Assembly: GCA_015680685.1 (NCBI GenBank)
Contig: MNCI01028444.1
Location: 646,804-710,803 of the forward strand
Direction: 5' to 3'
Length of the DNA stretch: 64,000 nucleotides
Source of the DNA: Gnetum montanum
Taxonomy: Eukaryota; Streptophyta; Gnetopsida; Gnetales; Gnetaceae
Shown here: positions 21,709 through 34,100 of the stretch, piece by piece
Numbering within the stretch: position 1 is the stretch's first letter
Layout of the letters: the number at the start of each line of letters is the position of its first letter
The notes under the pieces: generated by a model
What the model was told of the DNA's origin: nothing
Seen by the model: only the letters and a program-made list of their open reading frames with translations
The model's database searches: none
Program-made: the position numbers and the translations under genes

Positions 21709-24700
21709 TCAAATATGGAATGGTTTCAAGAACAAGTGATTGGTCAGATTTGTAAGCTCATGCCCTTCCATATCAGCTAACTTAAATGCTCCAGTGTCGT
21801 ATGCATTGGTGACCAAGTACGGCCCTTCCCAGTTGGCTGAGAATTTGTCCAGGTGTTCCCGAATGGCCTTAAGTACAAGGTCACCTTCTTTGATGGGGCA
21901 CCTATGAATGTCATGCCGATGACGTTGCCATTGTTGTTTTTGATACCATTCAATCTGATCAAGTGTATGTATGCGTTCCTCCTCCATCGAATCCAAGTCA
22001 ATGATCCGTAGATCATTGTTTGCTCTTCGTCTAGGAGTCTAGAGAGTGTGATCCTTAAAGATGGTACTTGTAATTCCAAGGGTAAAACAGCTTCTGAACT
22101 GTAAACAAGGCTATATGGCATTTTACCTGTTGAAGTTCGATGTGTCGTGTGATACGCCCACAGTGCGTATACCAGCTATTTGTGCCATCTTCTCTTGCTT
22201 TGGGTAAGCATCTTTTTAAGTATTGTAATGATGGTTTTGTTTGTGACCTCTGCTTGCCCATTGCTCTGAGGGTAGTAAAGGGATAAAAATGAGTTTTTGA
22301 TCCCCATACTTTCACAGAACATTTTGGCTTCAGCACTGCTGAATTGTGGCCCGTTATCAGTGATGATGGTCATGGGGGTACCAAAACGAGTCACAATGTT
22401 TTCAAGAATGAAGTTGCATACGTGTTTAGATGTGGCTTTTCGAAGGGGAACAGCTTCTACCCACTTCGTGAAATACTCTGTCGCGGTTATGATGAAACTG
22501 TGCCCTGCAGAAGATGAGGGTGTTATTGGTCCGATAAGTTCCAACCCCACTTTTGAAAGGACCATGTGATTTGTGTTGTATGCAACTCATTTGGTGGGAC
22601 ATGGATTAGATTACCATGTCTTTGACAGGTACTGCATGTTTTAGCCTTGGAGAGATAATCATACTCCATGTGTGGCCAATAATAGCCTAAGTGCCTTATT
22701 TTCGTTGCCATTGCTTTTGGTGCTATATGTCCTCCGCATAGTTCATCATGTACTTGCTCAACAATGGTTTGGGCATCAGCACTACTAACGCATGTTAACA
22801 ATATGCCTTCGTAGGATCGACGACACAATGTGTCCCCTACTAATGCATATTGCCGTGAACACTTTCGTACTGCATCTTTTTGTGCATTCGTTAAGTGTTG
22901 CGGTGTCTCGCCACATAGAAGGTACTCTTTTATGTCATCATACCATTCTACCGTGTGTGTTGTACTAACGGATGCAATTGGCAACGCATCAAGAGTATCG
23001 GTTATGGGTTTGGCACAACTAATTATGGAGCTTGGAAATGTATGAAACATGTTAGGTGATATGTTTAACGCTAGGGTGGCTAGTGCATCTGCGATGGTAT
23101 TATCGTTTCGAGAGATGTATTGCACGTCCATGTTTTCGAATCGTTTCATTAAATATTTGGCTAAGTCACAGTATGGTTGTAAATGTTGTGCTTTACATGT
23201 ATAAATTTCTGTGACTTGGTTGAAGACCAATTGTGAGTCTCCCATGACCACAAGTCATGTGATGTCTGAAGCTAGTGCTACCATGAGACCTCTAAGGAGA
23301 CCTTCGTACTTTGCTATGTTGTTGGTACAGTGAAAGTTGAAACGATAGGCAAAGGGCGAATCTCCCAGGAGGGATAGGTGATAACGGTGGCAACACTTCC
23401 TCCTCGAGAGGTGGATGCTCCATCAAAGTTCAAAATGGCTTCGTAGTCATCGGGCACTATGGCTATTGCACTTACATTTTCGTCGGGGAATTCTGGCTCT
23501 ATCGTTGCTTGATCGTGTGTTGGCGATGCGGTCATTTGATTTGCTATGGCTTGACCCTTAACTGATGACTGCGCTACGTAGTGTAGGTCTAACTCAGCTA
23601 TCATGGCTTTTCAATGGGCTATTCGACTTGTCTCATAAATGTTTCCCGTGATGGCTCTTATCACATTATCCTTGCAGATTATGTTTACTTGGTTACGGAA
23701 GAGGTAATGTTGCCATGTCTTTAAGGAAAAGGTTAGGGCTAAACATGACCTCTCCACCTCGTTATACTTCTTTTCATGAGCAACTAATGCATGGCTTAAG
23801 TAATAGATAGGGACTTCGGTTCCGTCATCTCGTTTTTGGCAAAGCATGGACGCAATAGATGAGTCCGAAGTGGCAAGGTAGATGTAAAATGGTTTATCAT
23901 TTTGAGGTGGGTAAACTATGGGTAGTTGAACTAGTGTTGTTTTAATATTGTCGAATGCTTCCTAGCACTATGGAGTCCATTCAAAATGAACGTTTTTGCG
24001 TAGCAAGTGGTTCATAGATTTCAACTTATCCGTTAGTTTTTCTATGAAACGCCTAATAAACTGTAATCTACCTTGTAGACCTTGGAGTTCAATAAGGTTG
24101 TTAGGTGGTTTTAAATTTGTTATTGCCTTAACTTTATTGGGGTCTCCTCATATCCCTGCTTCTGAGGCTATGAATCCAAGCATTTTTCCTGTTTTAACTC
24201 CAAAGATACATTTCTTTGGGTTAAGTCTCAGCTCATATTTTAAACAACATTTTAGTACTAGGTCAAGATCTTGTACATGTTGTTCTGATGGCTTTGATTT
24301 AACCACAATATCATCAACATAGTCATTAAGTGAGTGCAGCATGTAATCGCTAAAAATGAATGTCATGGCCCTTTGATATTTGGCCCTAGAGTTCTTGAGA
24401 CCGAAGGGCATTATTGTGTAACAAAAGGCTCCCCATGGTGTCATAAAGGTAGTCCGGAGCTGATGCTCCAGGTTGATGCATATCTGATTGTATCCTGAGA
24501 AGCCATCCATAAAAGATAATAGGGCGTGCCCAGCAGTCGAGTCAACGAGTTGATCGATGCTAGGTAGTGGAAAATCATCTTTTATGGTTGCAACATTTAG
24601 ATCTCGGAAGTCGATACATAAGCGAATGCTTTTGTTCTTCTTCAGGATAATGACCATGTTGGATACCCAATCGACATAATCGACAGCCCGAATGAAACCA

Positions 24701-25261
24701 GCCTGATAAAGTTTGGTGATCTCATTGCGAACTGCCAATGCTACTTCAGGTTTAACCTTTCGTCCCTTTTGTTTCACTGACCTCAATTTTGGATCAAGGA
24801 TAATGTTGTGCTGGACGATTCGAGGATCTAACCCGGGCATGTCGGTGTATGACCAAGCGAATGCTTTCATGTTTTTTTGAAGCACATCTTCTATGTCTTT
24901 GGCCAGTGGAGGTTGCAATAGTGTACTTAATTTTAATATTTTGGTTTCAACATCAGGCATAATGATGGGGGTTTCAGTCAACAGGTCTTCAGTGATATTT
25001 TCAGCTTCTATGTCAAGGGACTTTGTCATACCTTTGTAGTTATATAGCGTTTGTTACGTTGAGGCTATGACTGCGTCGTTTGTTGATAAACTTAAGTGGA
25101 TGAGATTTATGTTGATGTCCCTTGCGATCTTTCCGTACAGCCCATTGATGATTAACGATGTGGATAAATGTTGACAATCCATCGAGCTTGCTCTTGCTAA
25201 TGAACAGAGAGCAGAATGAGCTAGTAGGTATTGTTCCATGTTCTCTGGCAGCGTAAGTCAT
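21709..25261 (-). pseudogene. RT-B pol: RT, RNase H, second RNase H, integrase
   Basis: Copying and insertion enzymes of the element. 25029-24148 is an open RT segment with FPLPSIDQLVD, MPFGLKNSRAKYQRAM and the active-site YVDDIVVKS. 23847-23611 holds the normal gypsy RNase H (VPIYYLSHALVAHEKKYNEV). 23604-23060 holds an archaeal-type second RNase H: NFDGAS, AKYEGL (glutamate changed to lysine), MGDSQLV and NTIADALA. Integrase has an HHCC zinc region (GGHIAPKAM...TCSTCQ), then the core with TDNGPQF and GQAEVTNK. The first core aspartate is replaced by glutamate (VGLELIGPI). A frameshift near 22545 and others near 22120 and 23250 show it is dead. Its C-terminal part ends at 21709 with FLKPFHI. 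Confidence 0.9.
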
Positions 25262-25299
25262 GTGTAGATGTATGATGGTGGTTTATCATCGCACTAGGA

Positions 25300-25480
25300 C
25301 ACATGGCAATTTAAGGCCTTACCGGGCCAAATGTGGCAGTTTAAGGCCTTACCGGGCCATCATAGGTGTCTGTGGTAGTTTAAGGCCTTACTGGGCTGAA
25401 TGTGATCCGTAGGTGGTAGTTTAAGGCCTTACTGGGCCGCCATGGCAGTTTAAGGCCATACCGGGCCGAATGTTCACCAT
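25300..25480 (-). repeat. RT-B tandem repeats between antisense gene and RT
   Basis: About five units carrying GGCAGTTTAAGGCCTTACC and GGGC, of roughly 25-40 bp. On the element strand the core is GGTAAGGCCTTAAACTG. They lie just ahead of the RT frame, outside the 5' end of the antisense gene. RT-C has comparable units at 54310-54550. Confidence 0.8.
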
Positions 25481-25575
25481 AAAATTTGCACAGGAGAGCA
25501 TGTGCCAAAATGTTCAGTGTGTGCTTTTGAAGTTGGTTTACGAGGAATCAACATGTGGTAGTATTTGTTTTGTCT

Positions 25576-25600
25576 TATATATATATATATATATATATAT
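25576..25600. repeat. (TA)n microsatellite
   Basis: A run of about 12 TA units upstream of the antisense gene's TATA-like site at 25703. Confidence 0.9.
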
Positions 25601-25702
25601 GTATTTTTGAACAAGTTTAACTAAAATGAGTAATAAAAAGAAATAAAAAAAGAAACAAAATATAAGGTGGAGGCGGCAGCGGTGGCGATGCGGCTCAGCG
25701 CT

Positions 25703-25710
25703 ATATATAT
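25703..25710 (+). promoter_or_regulatory. Candidate TATA box of RT-B antisense gene
   Basis: TATATATA within GCTATATATATAGC, about 310 bp before the first ATG of the antisense gene. The RT-C counterpart has a better TATAAATA. Weak support on its own. Confidence 0.35.
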
Positions 25711-25744
25711 AGCACAGGGGTGTCCTTCGTGAGCATTGTGAATT

Positions 25745-26657
25745 TGAAGTAAGCATAAACAATGAGCGTAAGCGTAAACCCCGAGCGTAAGTGTAAACAA
25801 CCAAACCCCAGCATAAACCTTCAACTCCAGCGTAGGCATAAAATTTCAACTCCAGTAGAGGCTCAGCGTGAGCGTAGAGGCGTAAATGTGAGTGTAGACG
25901 CCTCAACTCAGCGTGAGCGTAAAGGCTTAGAATTAGCGTACAGGATTCAGACCCCAGCGTAGAGGATCAGACCTCAGTGTAAACCTATCAATCTCAGCAT
26001 AGAGGATGCTGAAATGGGCAAGGGCAAGGAGGTAGAAGGCCAGGGGAGGAAGGGGGTTGATCTGACTTTTGCAGAGGAGAGCAAGGCCATGCTGCAGTGT
26101 CTGCCCAGGCTGAGGGTTCCATCATGGCTTGGATCGTCACACAAGTAGGCTCTAATCCTGCCTCTATTAGTTATTTTCATCTGTACATGTTATTTTGGCA
26201 TAGATAATCTTCGTAGCGTAGAGAGTTTCGGCGTATACGCCCAGCGTAGAGGGTTTCGGCGTATACGCCCAGCGTAGACAGTTAGCGTAGAGGGCCTGTA
26301 CGCTAAGCGTAGAAGGTTTCCTTAGCGTACAATGTAAACAGTTTGAATAGTGTGTAGCGTAGATGATTTTCACAGCGTATACGCTGAATATTTTCACAGC
26401 GTATACGCTAACTGTTTACATAGTATTCAGCATAAACTGTCTACACAGTGTTCAGCGTAAACTATTTACACAGCATACACACTAAAGGGTTTTAGGACGT
26501 ATACGCTGAGAACTTTCACAGCGTATACGCTGAGCGTGAACAATTTGTTCTTTTTCAGGCGGCGTATAGCGTAGACCTGTTTTCATAGCGAGAACTGTTT
26601 TCACAGCGTAAACTAGTTTTACAGCATATACGCCAAGTGCAAACAAGTGCGAACACT
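25745..26657. repeat. GCGTA arrays in leader and first intron of RT-B antisense gene
   Basis: About 25745-26000 and 26205-26640 carry many AGCGTAAAC, GCGTAGAG and GCGTATACGC motifs, the same family-specific motif as in the LTR. The first cluster precedes the ATG at 26014 and the second lies in intron 1. Confidence 0.85.
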
Positions 26658-29600
26658 NATAGAAAACCATTTGTGAAAATGGACAATATCACCCTTGGTT
26701 TGAGCTAACACAGCTCCACAAAGGGTGGGACCCGTCCTAAAGGTTTCTAGAGCAGTATGAGCTAGGGCAAGCCCATCATCATCAACGTATGTTCCATCTT
26801 GGGTAACTTGGGGCTTGCAAAAGAACAGTTGTCAAAACAGANCTAGTTGCTTGCAGGAACACTAAACCTTTTCTCCTGGTAGTTGAGCTAGTTGGGGTAC
26901 TGCCATGGTTTGGCCCCATTGAGGCCGATGAACCTACCCCTGATTTGACTGTTGACAATAATGGGGTATGGTTCAGAGAAGGGGCCTGTGAATTCCTTGC
27001 CTTCATGCTAGACAGATTCAAGGTGGTGGTCTGGTTACACCTGAAAGAACAAGTGGCCTGGAGCGTGCTTGAGGCGATGTTGCCAGGAGCTTCAGAGGGC
27101 ATCGCGGTCTTCATGGAAGACATTGATGAGGGGCCGCTTATGATCGAGGGCGGTCCCTCTGGTAGGCCAAGATCTACTCGCCCGTTAGTGTGTGTGTGGG
27201 ATCTATTTCCACAAGGGCATGATTATCTGAACAACACCTTATTTCTGGCTGCACGTGCGTACACGTTGTTTCAGAACCCTCTTGGCATAATGTACCAGGT
27301 AGAGAGGTAATATTGTTTAGCTTGTCATTTTTGGTTTTATGGTTCGGCGTTTGCTTCTGTTTTGACAACTGTTCTTTTGCAAGCCCCAAGTTACCCAAGA
27401 TGGAACATACGTTGATGATGATGGGCTTGCCCTAGCTCATACTGCTCTAGAAACCTTTAGGACGGGTCCCACCCTTTGTGGAGCTGTGTTAGCTCAAACC
27501 AAGGGTGATATTGTCCATTTTCACAAATGGTTTTCTATAGCGTTCGCCCAATGCACAGCTCGTGGATGGTTGCATGGAGATTGGTCGCCTAAGGGACCAA
27601 TTTTTCCTCATGACTCTGACTTGGGTAGCACCTCTAAGTCCACCACTGAAGGTAAGTGACAATATTCTCTAAATGTGTTAACATGTTTGTTCAACTGCTG
27701 GGGTTTATACTAATGTGTTGGTTTCGAATTGTATCTACAGTTGATGTCCCTCCCAGCGGAGACCCTGTCACCACAGGATGAACTGAGAGTACCCTCTCGA
27801 TGAAGTTTAGGAAGATTAGTAAGGCTCAGAAATGGTTGCGCATGCATGCCCCACCATCCATTGTCTATTGTTTAGATGATGCCGGCCTTATGGAGCTCTT
27901 TACAACTCTGAGCCCTGATGTGTCGATAGCCGAAATGATTGGGATTGTTGATTCATTCGACAAATTCGTCTCTTACTATAGCACCTGGATTAAGGGTGTT
28001 AAGATAGTCTTCCATCTATCGGCTGAATTCTTTTCGAACCTGTTTGGTGTACCGGTGGATGGTGTAGACGTAGTTTTGGACAAGGCTCATAAAGAGCTTC
28101 ATATGGTACGTGAGCTGGAGGACTCGTTGGGCATTACCAAGGGTGCTAAGGGATTCCCTATGCAGGGGAAGTCAAAGGTTGAGGAAGTTAATGAATTATA
28201 TCCCCTATTTAGGGCACAGGTATTCCCTAAATCCCTTTCCCAGGTGCGGAGTCTTGGTGTTGACGTTGTGCGTATTATGCGAACCGTCCTAGAAACCAGA
28301 ATGGGTTATAAATGGGCCTGATTTTTGTTGTCGGGCCTTCATAAGGAGATAGTGCGATTGTGCTCAAATGTCGAGGTGCAGTCCCACTTTACTTTTGCAT
28401 TCTTTGTCAGTTATCTTTCTTTGTTTGGCCGAGTTTCTGGTAGTTCGTGCGGACAACAAGTATGTTCTACGGGATCGTGATCAATTATCTCGCCCGTGGA
28501 TCAACCATTTGTTTAAAACAGCTGAGTCCCAAGACACTCCTGAGGGGATTGATGAGTCAGTGTCTATCACGATGGAAGGATCATCTCGTACCTCAATCCA
28601 CACACGTGACAGTGTGGGGTTGGAACCAGACGACGTGCCTTATACTGCCAAGAGAGCTGACCGTGTCATTAAAGAGACAATTGGGCAAGCCAAGTTGAAT
28701 TTGATGAAGTGTGAACGTTCAACCGAGGAGGCCTCAAATGTGGACAAGCCACGGGTGAAGCACATACAATTCAAGATGCCGGTCCGAGGTAAGTAAACTT
28801 AGTACAGTTATTGCTTTATCGTTTTCATCTTATTCACAATTTTTATTTTGACCGCTTACATGCCACTGATGCCTTTAGACTTGACTTGAGAAGTGAGGAG
28901 GTAGGAATTAGAGACTATCATTGAAGAGGAGGAGGCTACAACAGAGTTAGTGACCGATGAGAAAGAGGCCGGCAAGGATCAGGCGGAAGAAACAGAGGAG
29001 CTACAGGAAGACACCACGGAGACTGAACTAGTCGATGACCAGAGTGGTGTCGATGAAATGTTCAATAGCTTCCTCAAGGGAAGGTTGGACCTTGGCAACC
29101 CTCCAAACCCAGAAGGGGACAGGGAATACGGTATGTTTTCTTTTATTTTATTTCGTCGCTTTGTGAGTTGTTTTTTCCATGGTATTTTATTTTTATGTTT
29201 TCATTGCTTTCAAACAAAGGTAGTGAAACTAGAACGATGCGGCTAGACGTGCCCATGAAAATGGTCCCCCCTGAAAGGACCGCAGAGGTTAGTCCATCTC
29301 GTACTCATGGACCATTTAATTGGACAGAGATGCCAAGTAAAATGGATTTTGTGATTGGTATCGCTGAGGAAGTTGTTGAACGCATTCAGGAAGCCCACCC
29401 TAAGATAGGCATAAATGTTACGAGTTTTTTATAGCTTTAGAGTTTCACACCCTATTTTGTCATTTTAGCGTTTGTTCTTTTCATGTGCGTAGGTGCCAAA
29501 CTGAGATGGGATCCTTTTGAGACTATTAGAATTGAGAGTTTGCTCACACTACCCCCAGAAGTCGAGCAGATACCAAGGCTAGTTTACGAGGAGGTGGCAA

Positions 29601-30474
29601 AAGGTCTTGTACACAACGCCAAATAGCTTTGGACTTGTAGGCGTTCCATTGAACAATTGTGGTTGCAAGTTCAAGCAAAGGAAAAGGAAGTTTTTGAGTT
29701 GTTGGTTGACCGTGACGATCTCAAGGCTCGGTATGAGTTCGCCTCTGCTAAATTGAGTGGTGATCCCTCTTTGCGAACTTTCGAGGTCACGTATACTAGA
29801 TACTGAAACCTACTCAATCGTCACGCGTCACTGACTCGAAAACTAGCACAGCGTAAGGCCCAGGTGGATCTATTGAACCTCAAGTGCCAGGATTGGAAGG
29901 CTTTCGCTTCCAAGGTACGCAAATGGGGTCAGGATGAAAAGAACCACAAGCATCATTATAAGAGATCATTGAAACATGTATCTATTGAAAAGCGTTAGCT
30001 TGAGATGTTTGTGGAGGGTCTGGGTTTGCGCTCTGCGTTTGATACCTTTGCTCAAAATACAACTGTTGAGATGGCATCGCCTACAAGGGTAATTACAACT
30101 ACTTTTGGGGAGGTGTCTATGGGTGAATTCCCTTTAAAGCATCCTACCTAGTTAGCTATTGACAAGGGGAAGGCCTTGGCAGATGTCGACCTAGGCCTTG
30201 ATGGGACCGATTGGACGAGTGTCTTAGAAGACGAAATCCTTCGCCGACTGGAATTTGGTTTAGGGGGGTCCCCTTCGATAAGCATTTTGTTATCATGAAA
30301 TTCGTTCACTGAATAATGTTTGAAGGTTTTCTCTTTTATCCTTATGTTGATTATTCCCTTTGCATTTTATAGGATCAAGGCGATGATGATGTTCAGGAAG
30401 CTAGCCCCAGTGGAGTGGGGGCTCATGATGCCAGCGAGTCTAAAGGGGACGATCCTCCTGCCCTAGATGTTTAA
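26014..30474 (+). pseudogene. RT-B antisense eight-exon gene (unknown function)
   Basis: The gene runs opposite to RT-B, between PR and RT. Proposed exons: 26014-26144, 26857-27298, 27384-27651, 27741-28788, 28879-29130, 29220-29408, 29493 to about 30288, 30373-30474. Splice phases agree through exons 1-7 (2, 0, then 1, 1, 1, 1). Introns 2-7 are 84-90 bp; intron 6 would need a GC donor. Protein landmarks: MGKGKEVEGQ start, VELVGVLP, VWFREGA (exon 2), GWLHGDW (exon 3), FFSNLFGVPVDG and HKEIVRL (exon 4), a Glu/Asp-rich exon 5, LWTCRRS plus a coiled-coil-like exon 7, and an acidic tail. Few stops (for example TGA at 27779, TAG in exon 7) and one frameshift near 28320-28370 break it. AATAAA lies at 30553. 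RT-C has the same gene at matching positions. No known family is recognised. A DNA-binding regulator or capsid-like role would be guesses. Confidence 0.85.
26659..26841. repeat. 183-bp exact inverted copy between two N bases
   Basis: This segment is the exact reverse complement of 27356-27538, base for base over 183 positions, and is bounded by single N characters at 26658 and 26842. It falls in intron 1 of the antisense gene. The bounding Ns and lack of any divergence point to an assembly fold-back instead of biology. Confidence 0.9.
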
Positions 30475-30829
30475 TCTTTGCTTCAAAATTGTTCTAACTC
30501 AGATTTATACATGAATTGTAAATTGAGTGATTTGAGTTATCTTGAACGGATAAATAAAATCAGTTGACTCTTGTAATTGTACATCATTACATGTATATGT
30601 ATAAAAAAAAATTTTGTTGATTTTGAGTTTAATTGTGAACATGACACAGCAATGTAAAATGTTTTGGTTTGTTTTCATGGTTTAATTGTAGTGCACGAAT
30701 GTAATTATAAGTAGGAATGTAACTATAAACGAAAGATAATTGCAAAAATTGTTATTGACAACATGACAATGCAAGCGTAAATTTGAACAGTGAACCAGAA
30801 TTTGGGAGAAAAACGAAGTATAAGTGGAT
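30475..30829. other. 3' flank of RT-B antisense gene
   Basis: AT-rich, without coding capacity. It contains AATAAA at 30553-30558, about 80 bp after the antisense stop codon, a plausible polyadenylation signal. Confidence 0.5.
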
Positions 30830-31116
30830 GATCTAGTTTAAGGCCATTTCAGGCCACATACGCACTAGTTTAAGGCCATTTCAGGCCATATGCGTAGTTT
30901 AAGGCCATTTTGGGCCCCGGTGTAAGCAAGGGACGTTTCGAATGAGACTGGTTGACCGACCATTTCTGATCGTGGCTAGTTTTATGTCATTGCAGACGTG
31001 ATAGTTTAATGTCATTCCGGACTTAGAATGTAGTTTTAATGTCATTTCGGACGATTTGTAGTTTAACATCATTTCGGACTTGTTGTAGTTTAACGTCATT
31101 TCGGACAGTTCATAGT
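30830..31116 (-). repeat. RT-B tandem repeats between PR and antisense gene
   Basis: Two subfamilies: 30836-30915 with AGTTTAAGGCCATTTCAGGCC, and 30975-31115 with TAGTTTAATGTCATTTCGGAC. They begin where the protease frame stops (31117) and end beyond the 3' end of the antisense gene. On the element strand the first type reads CCTGAAATGGCCTTAAACT, almost the same as the RT-C units at 49000-49185. Confidence 0.85.
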
Positions 31117-34100
31117 TTATTGGTTTAGTAATTTCTTGATTTTTCTCATTTTGATGTTAGGTGATGTGTTAGCGGGTATGATTCTATATTCAGCGTCCCC
31201 TTTGCTGATCATGTTAAATGGTAATTCAGCCCAAGGGACGTCTAATGGAATAGTTCCCGTGTTGGTGTTTTCTGGCGCTTCAGCATGTATTGTGGTTTCT
31301 GTGTTAGTTGCAGTTTCTAGGTGAGGCTGCATATGTACAATGTCAGGCCCGGGTATTTCTGTTTTGGGTGGATTTTCTTTTGTGTTTAAAGGATGATCGC
31401 CTACCAATTGTTGTTCATTTCTATCGTGTTGTCTAGGCTCTTCGAGCTTAACCTCTGAGCCTTGGTCTGTGTCTATGTATGATGAGATGATGGGTGTAGC
31501 AGCCTCCCCATGTATAACAATTTTGCCACCTTTGTATGGCAGGTGGATCTCTTGGTGTATAGGGGAAGAGACTACTTTCAGTTGGGCTAGCCAGGGCCTT
31601 CCCAATATTAGGTTGAACCCTAGCATTTCATCGATTACAAAAAAGTTGGCGGATGTGGGAAATTGATCCCCTGCTATGAAGTCTAAGGTCACGGTGCCTT
31701 TGACTATCATGCACGATCCGTTGAACGATTTTAGGCATGTAGTGGCGGTTGGTCTAATTAGCTCTTTAAGCCCCAGTTGTTCGACGATGGGATATGGCAC
31801 TACGTTTGTGGCAACTCCATCATCTACATGGACCCTATGTATCTTCAATTGGTTTATTCGTATTGTTATGAACATAGGGGCTGTTGTTATCTCTCCCGTT
31901 TTCTCATCCAACTTGATGTTTTCATTGTGGAAACTTAGTGGCTTGGAAGTTGACCCTTGAGGCGAGTACATTACCGCATGAATTGAAGGTTCATTTGGAG
32001 GCAAGTCCTCGCTCACCGGGATAGATGTTAACATGCGCACTAAAGCTTTGTAATGGGTTTGTGATGCTAACACTAGGTCGTATAAGCTCAGTGAGGTGTT
32101 CTTTTGTTTGAGCGCCTGTGTGACCTGTGTTAGGGCTGTTGCTAGGTCTCTATTGTTGGGCGCATGTTTATTGGTAGTGACTTGGTCCATTGGGCCCAAC
32201 AGTTTTATTTCGTGCATCATTGGTTCGTCATGTTTCTTTGGAATTGTTGATTCGGGCGTATCATGTTTTCTAGATGATTTCCCCTCGTGGCCTGTATTTG
32301 GTTTATCGTTAGGTTGTGTCATGGGTATCGCATTTAATGGAGTAGGTTTAGGAGGTTCTAAGGCTAGCCGTTGACACTCCTTTTCTAAGCGTTCGCGTGT
32401 AAGCTTATCCGCTAGGCATTCTCATGTGTGATGTGGCACGATTGGTTTTGAGACCTCAGGTTTCCTTGGGATTCGTACCACGTATGGAGAAGGACGGGGT
32501 TGCAGTTGGATGGTTGCATGCAGTTGAGTGTCAGGCTGGCTGGGCACCTTGATGAGATAGGGGCTTGGTTTATTTTGTGTTTGGGAAATGGAGGATTGGT
32601 GATCACTAGGATGTTCGGATGTCCTAACGATGTATGGAGTTGGCCTAGCAGGAGGTTGTACCTCCACTGTTGCGACCGTAGGTGGTACTCTAACTACGTA
32701 AGGGGCAGGCCGAATAGGAGGGGTTGGTGAGTTTGTGGTAGCAGCGACGAGAGGTACGCGCACCACGTATGATTTTTCGCGGGTCGAGGTGTTAGGAGTT
32801 GCCACGGCGGGGGGGACTTGGACGACATAAGGCTACTGTGGGGGGCATGAAGGTTGAGGCATAGGTGTTTGTACAATGGGAGGAATACGCACTATGAATG
32901 GTTTATTAGGGGTTTGCTACTCATAATCAGAATAGACGGTGTTAATGCTGGGTGTTTCAGGTTCGTCATCAAGGTAGATTATGTTGATCACGTACGGTGC
33001 CTCTTTGGTATTTAGAGGATCTTTATACACACCCATGGCCTGGTTTTGTGGCTGGACCAGGTTGGCTTCGTCAAAAGTGATATGATCCCCGTTGATCATT
33101 CGTTGGATGTCTTGTTTCAGGGTGAAATAGTAATCCGTGCCATGCCCATTACGTTGGTGATAATCGTAGAAGCAATCCATTCTAAAGCCTTTTGGTACTG
33201 GGGGTTCATCTGGCGTTGCTAGGATTGGGTTCTGAACAAGTTGACAGAACTGATCATGCCTCTGGATCACTACAGGGGACAACTGTTTATGCTTCATTAA
33301 TCCGGCCTTCAGGAGTTGGTCAAACAACTACGATGGTTTCATGGGTAGTGGTGTGTATTTCCTCTCGAAGTTTCTTGTACGATTCAGTGTTGGGTTCTAT
33401 GATGAGGATGATTCTGGTGTGGTTGTAGGAGTGGGTTTAGTGTAATTAGTAGGAGCAATAGGCGGTTTGCTTTCTTGTCCCATGTTTGCTTGCTATGTTT
33501 CTGCCAACGCTGCTATAGTTATTTTAGCCTTTTCTTTATCTTTCTTATTGTGTTGATTCTTAAAGGCTAAATATGTAGGATCGTGGCTATTTTGGGCCGC
33601 CTCCTCTATGTTTTTAATTTGTACAAAGGCTTGATTGAGGTTACGCGCATTGAGATAATATAACTTGGATTTAAAAAAGTCGTTAACAGCCCCCTTTAGA
33701 ATGGTGAGAAGATATGTCTCTGAGATTGGCTCATGGAGCTCATTGAGAGTAGCACTCCACCTTTGGATGAATTTTTGTATGGATTCTAGAGGTGCCTGTT
33801 TGACTTGTATAAGGCTGTCAAGTGTTGCTTTAGGTTTCAAGTTATACTTAAACCTGGTAACGAATTGATCTAACAACTCCTCTAGAGAAAATATCAAGTT
33901 TCTTGGTAAGGCCTGATACCAATCAAGTGCTCTCCCTGCGAGGGACATAGGGAACACTCGCAAAATGGCATGTGACCATGCCTAAAGTAATGCGCATTCT
34001 AGTCTAAATGTTATGAGGTGAGCATTGGGGTCCGTCTCCCTGTTATACTTAGTTAGCGTCGGCAAAGATACAACCTTGGGTAAGGTTAGGGGCGGAACGG

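Noticed and set aside
25300-25480. Regular short repeats that could suggest a CRISPR array
   Set aside because: Units are diverged, spacers are not unique sequence of fixed length, and the setting is a plant retrotransposon. These are tandem repeats of the element.
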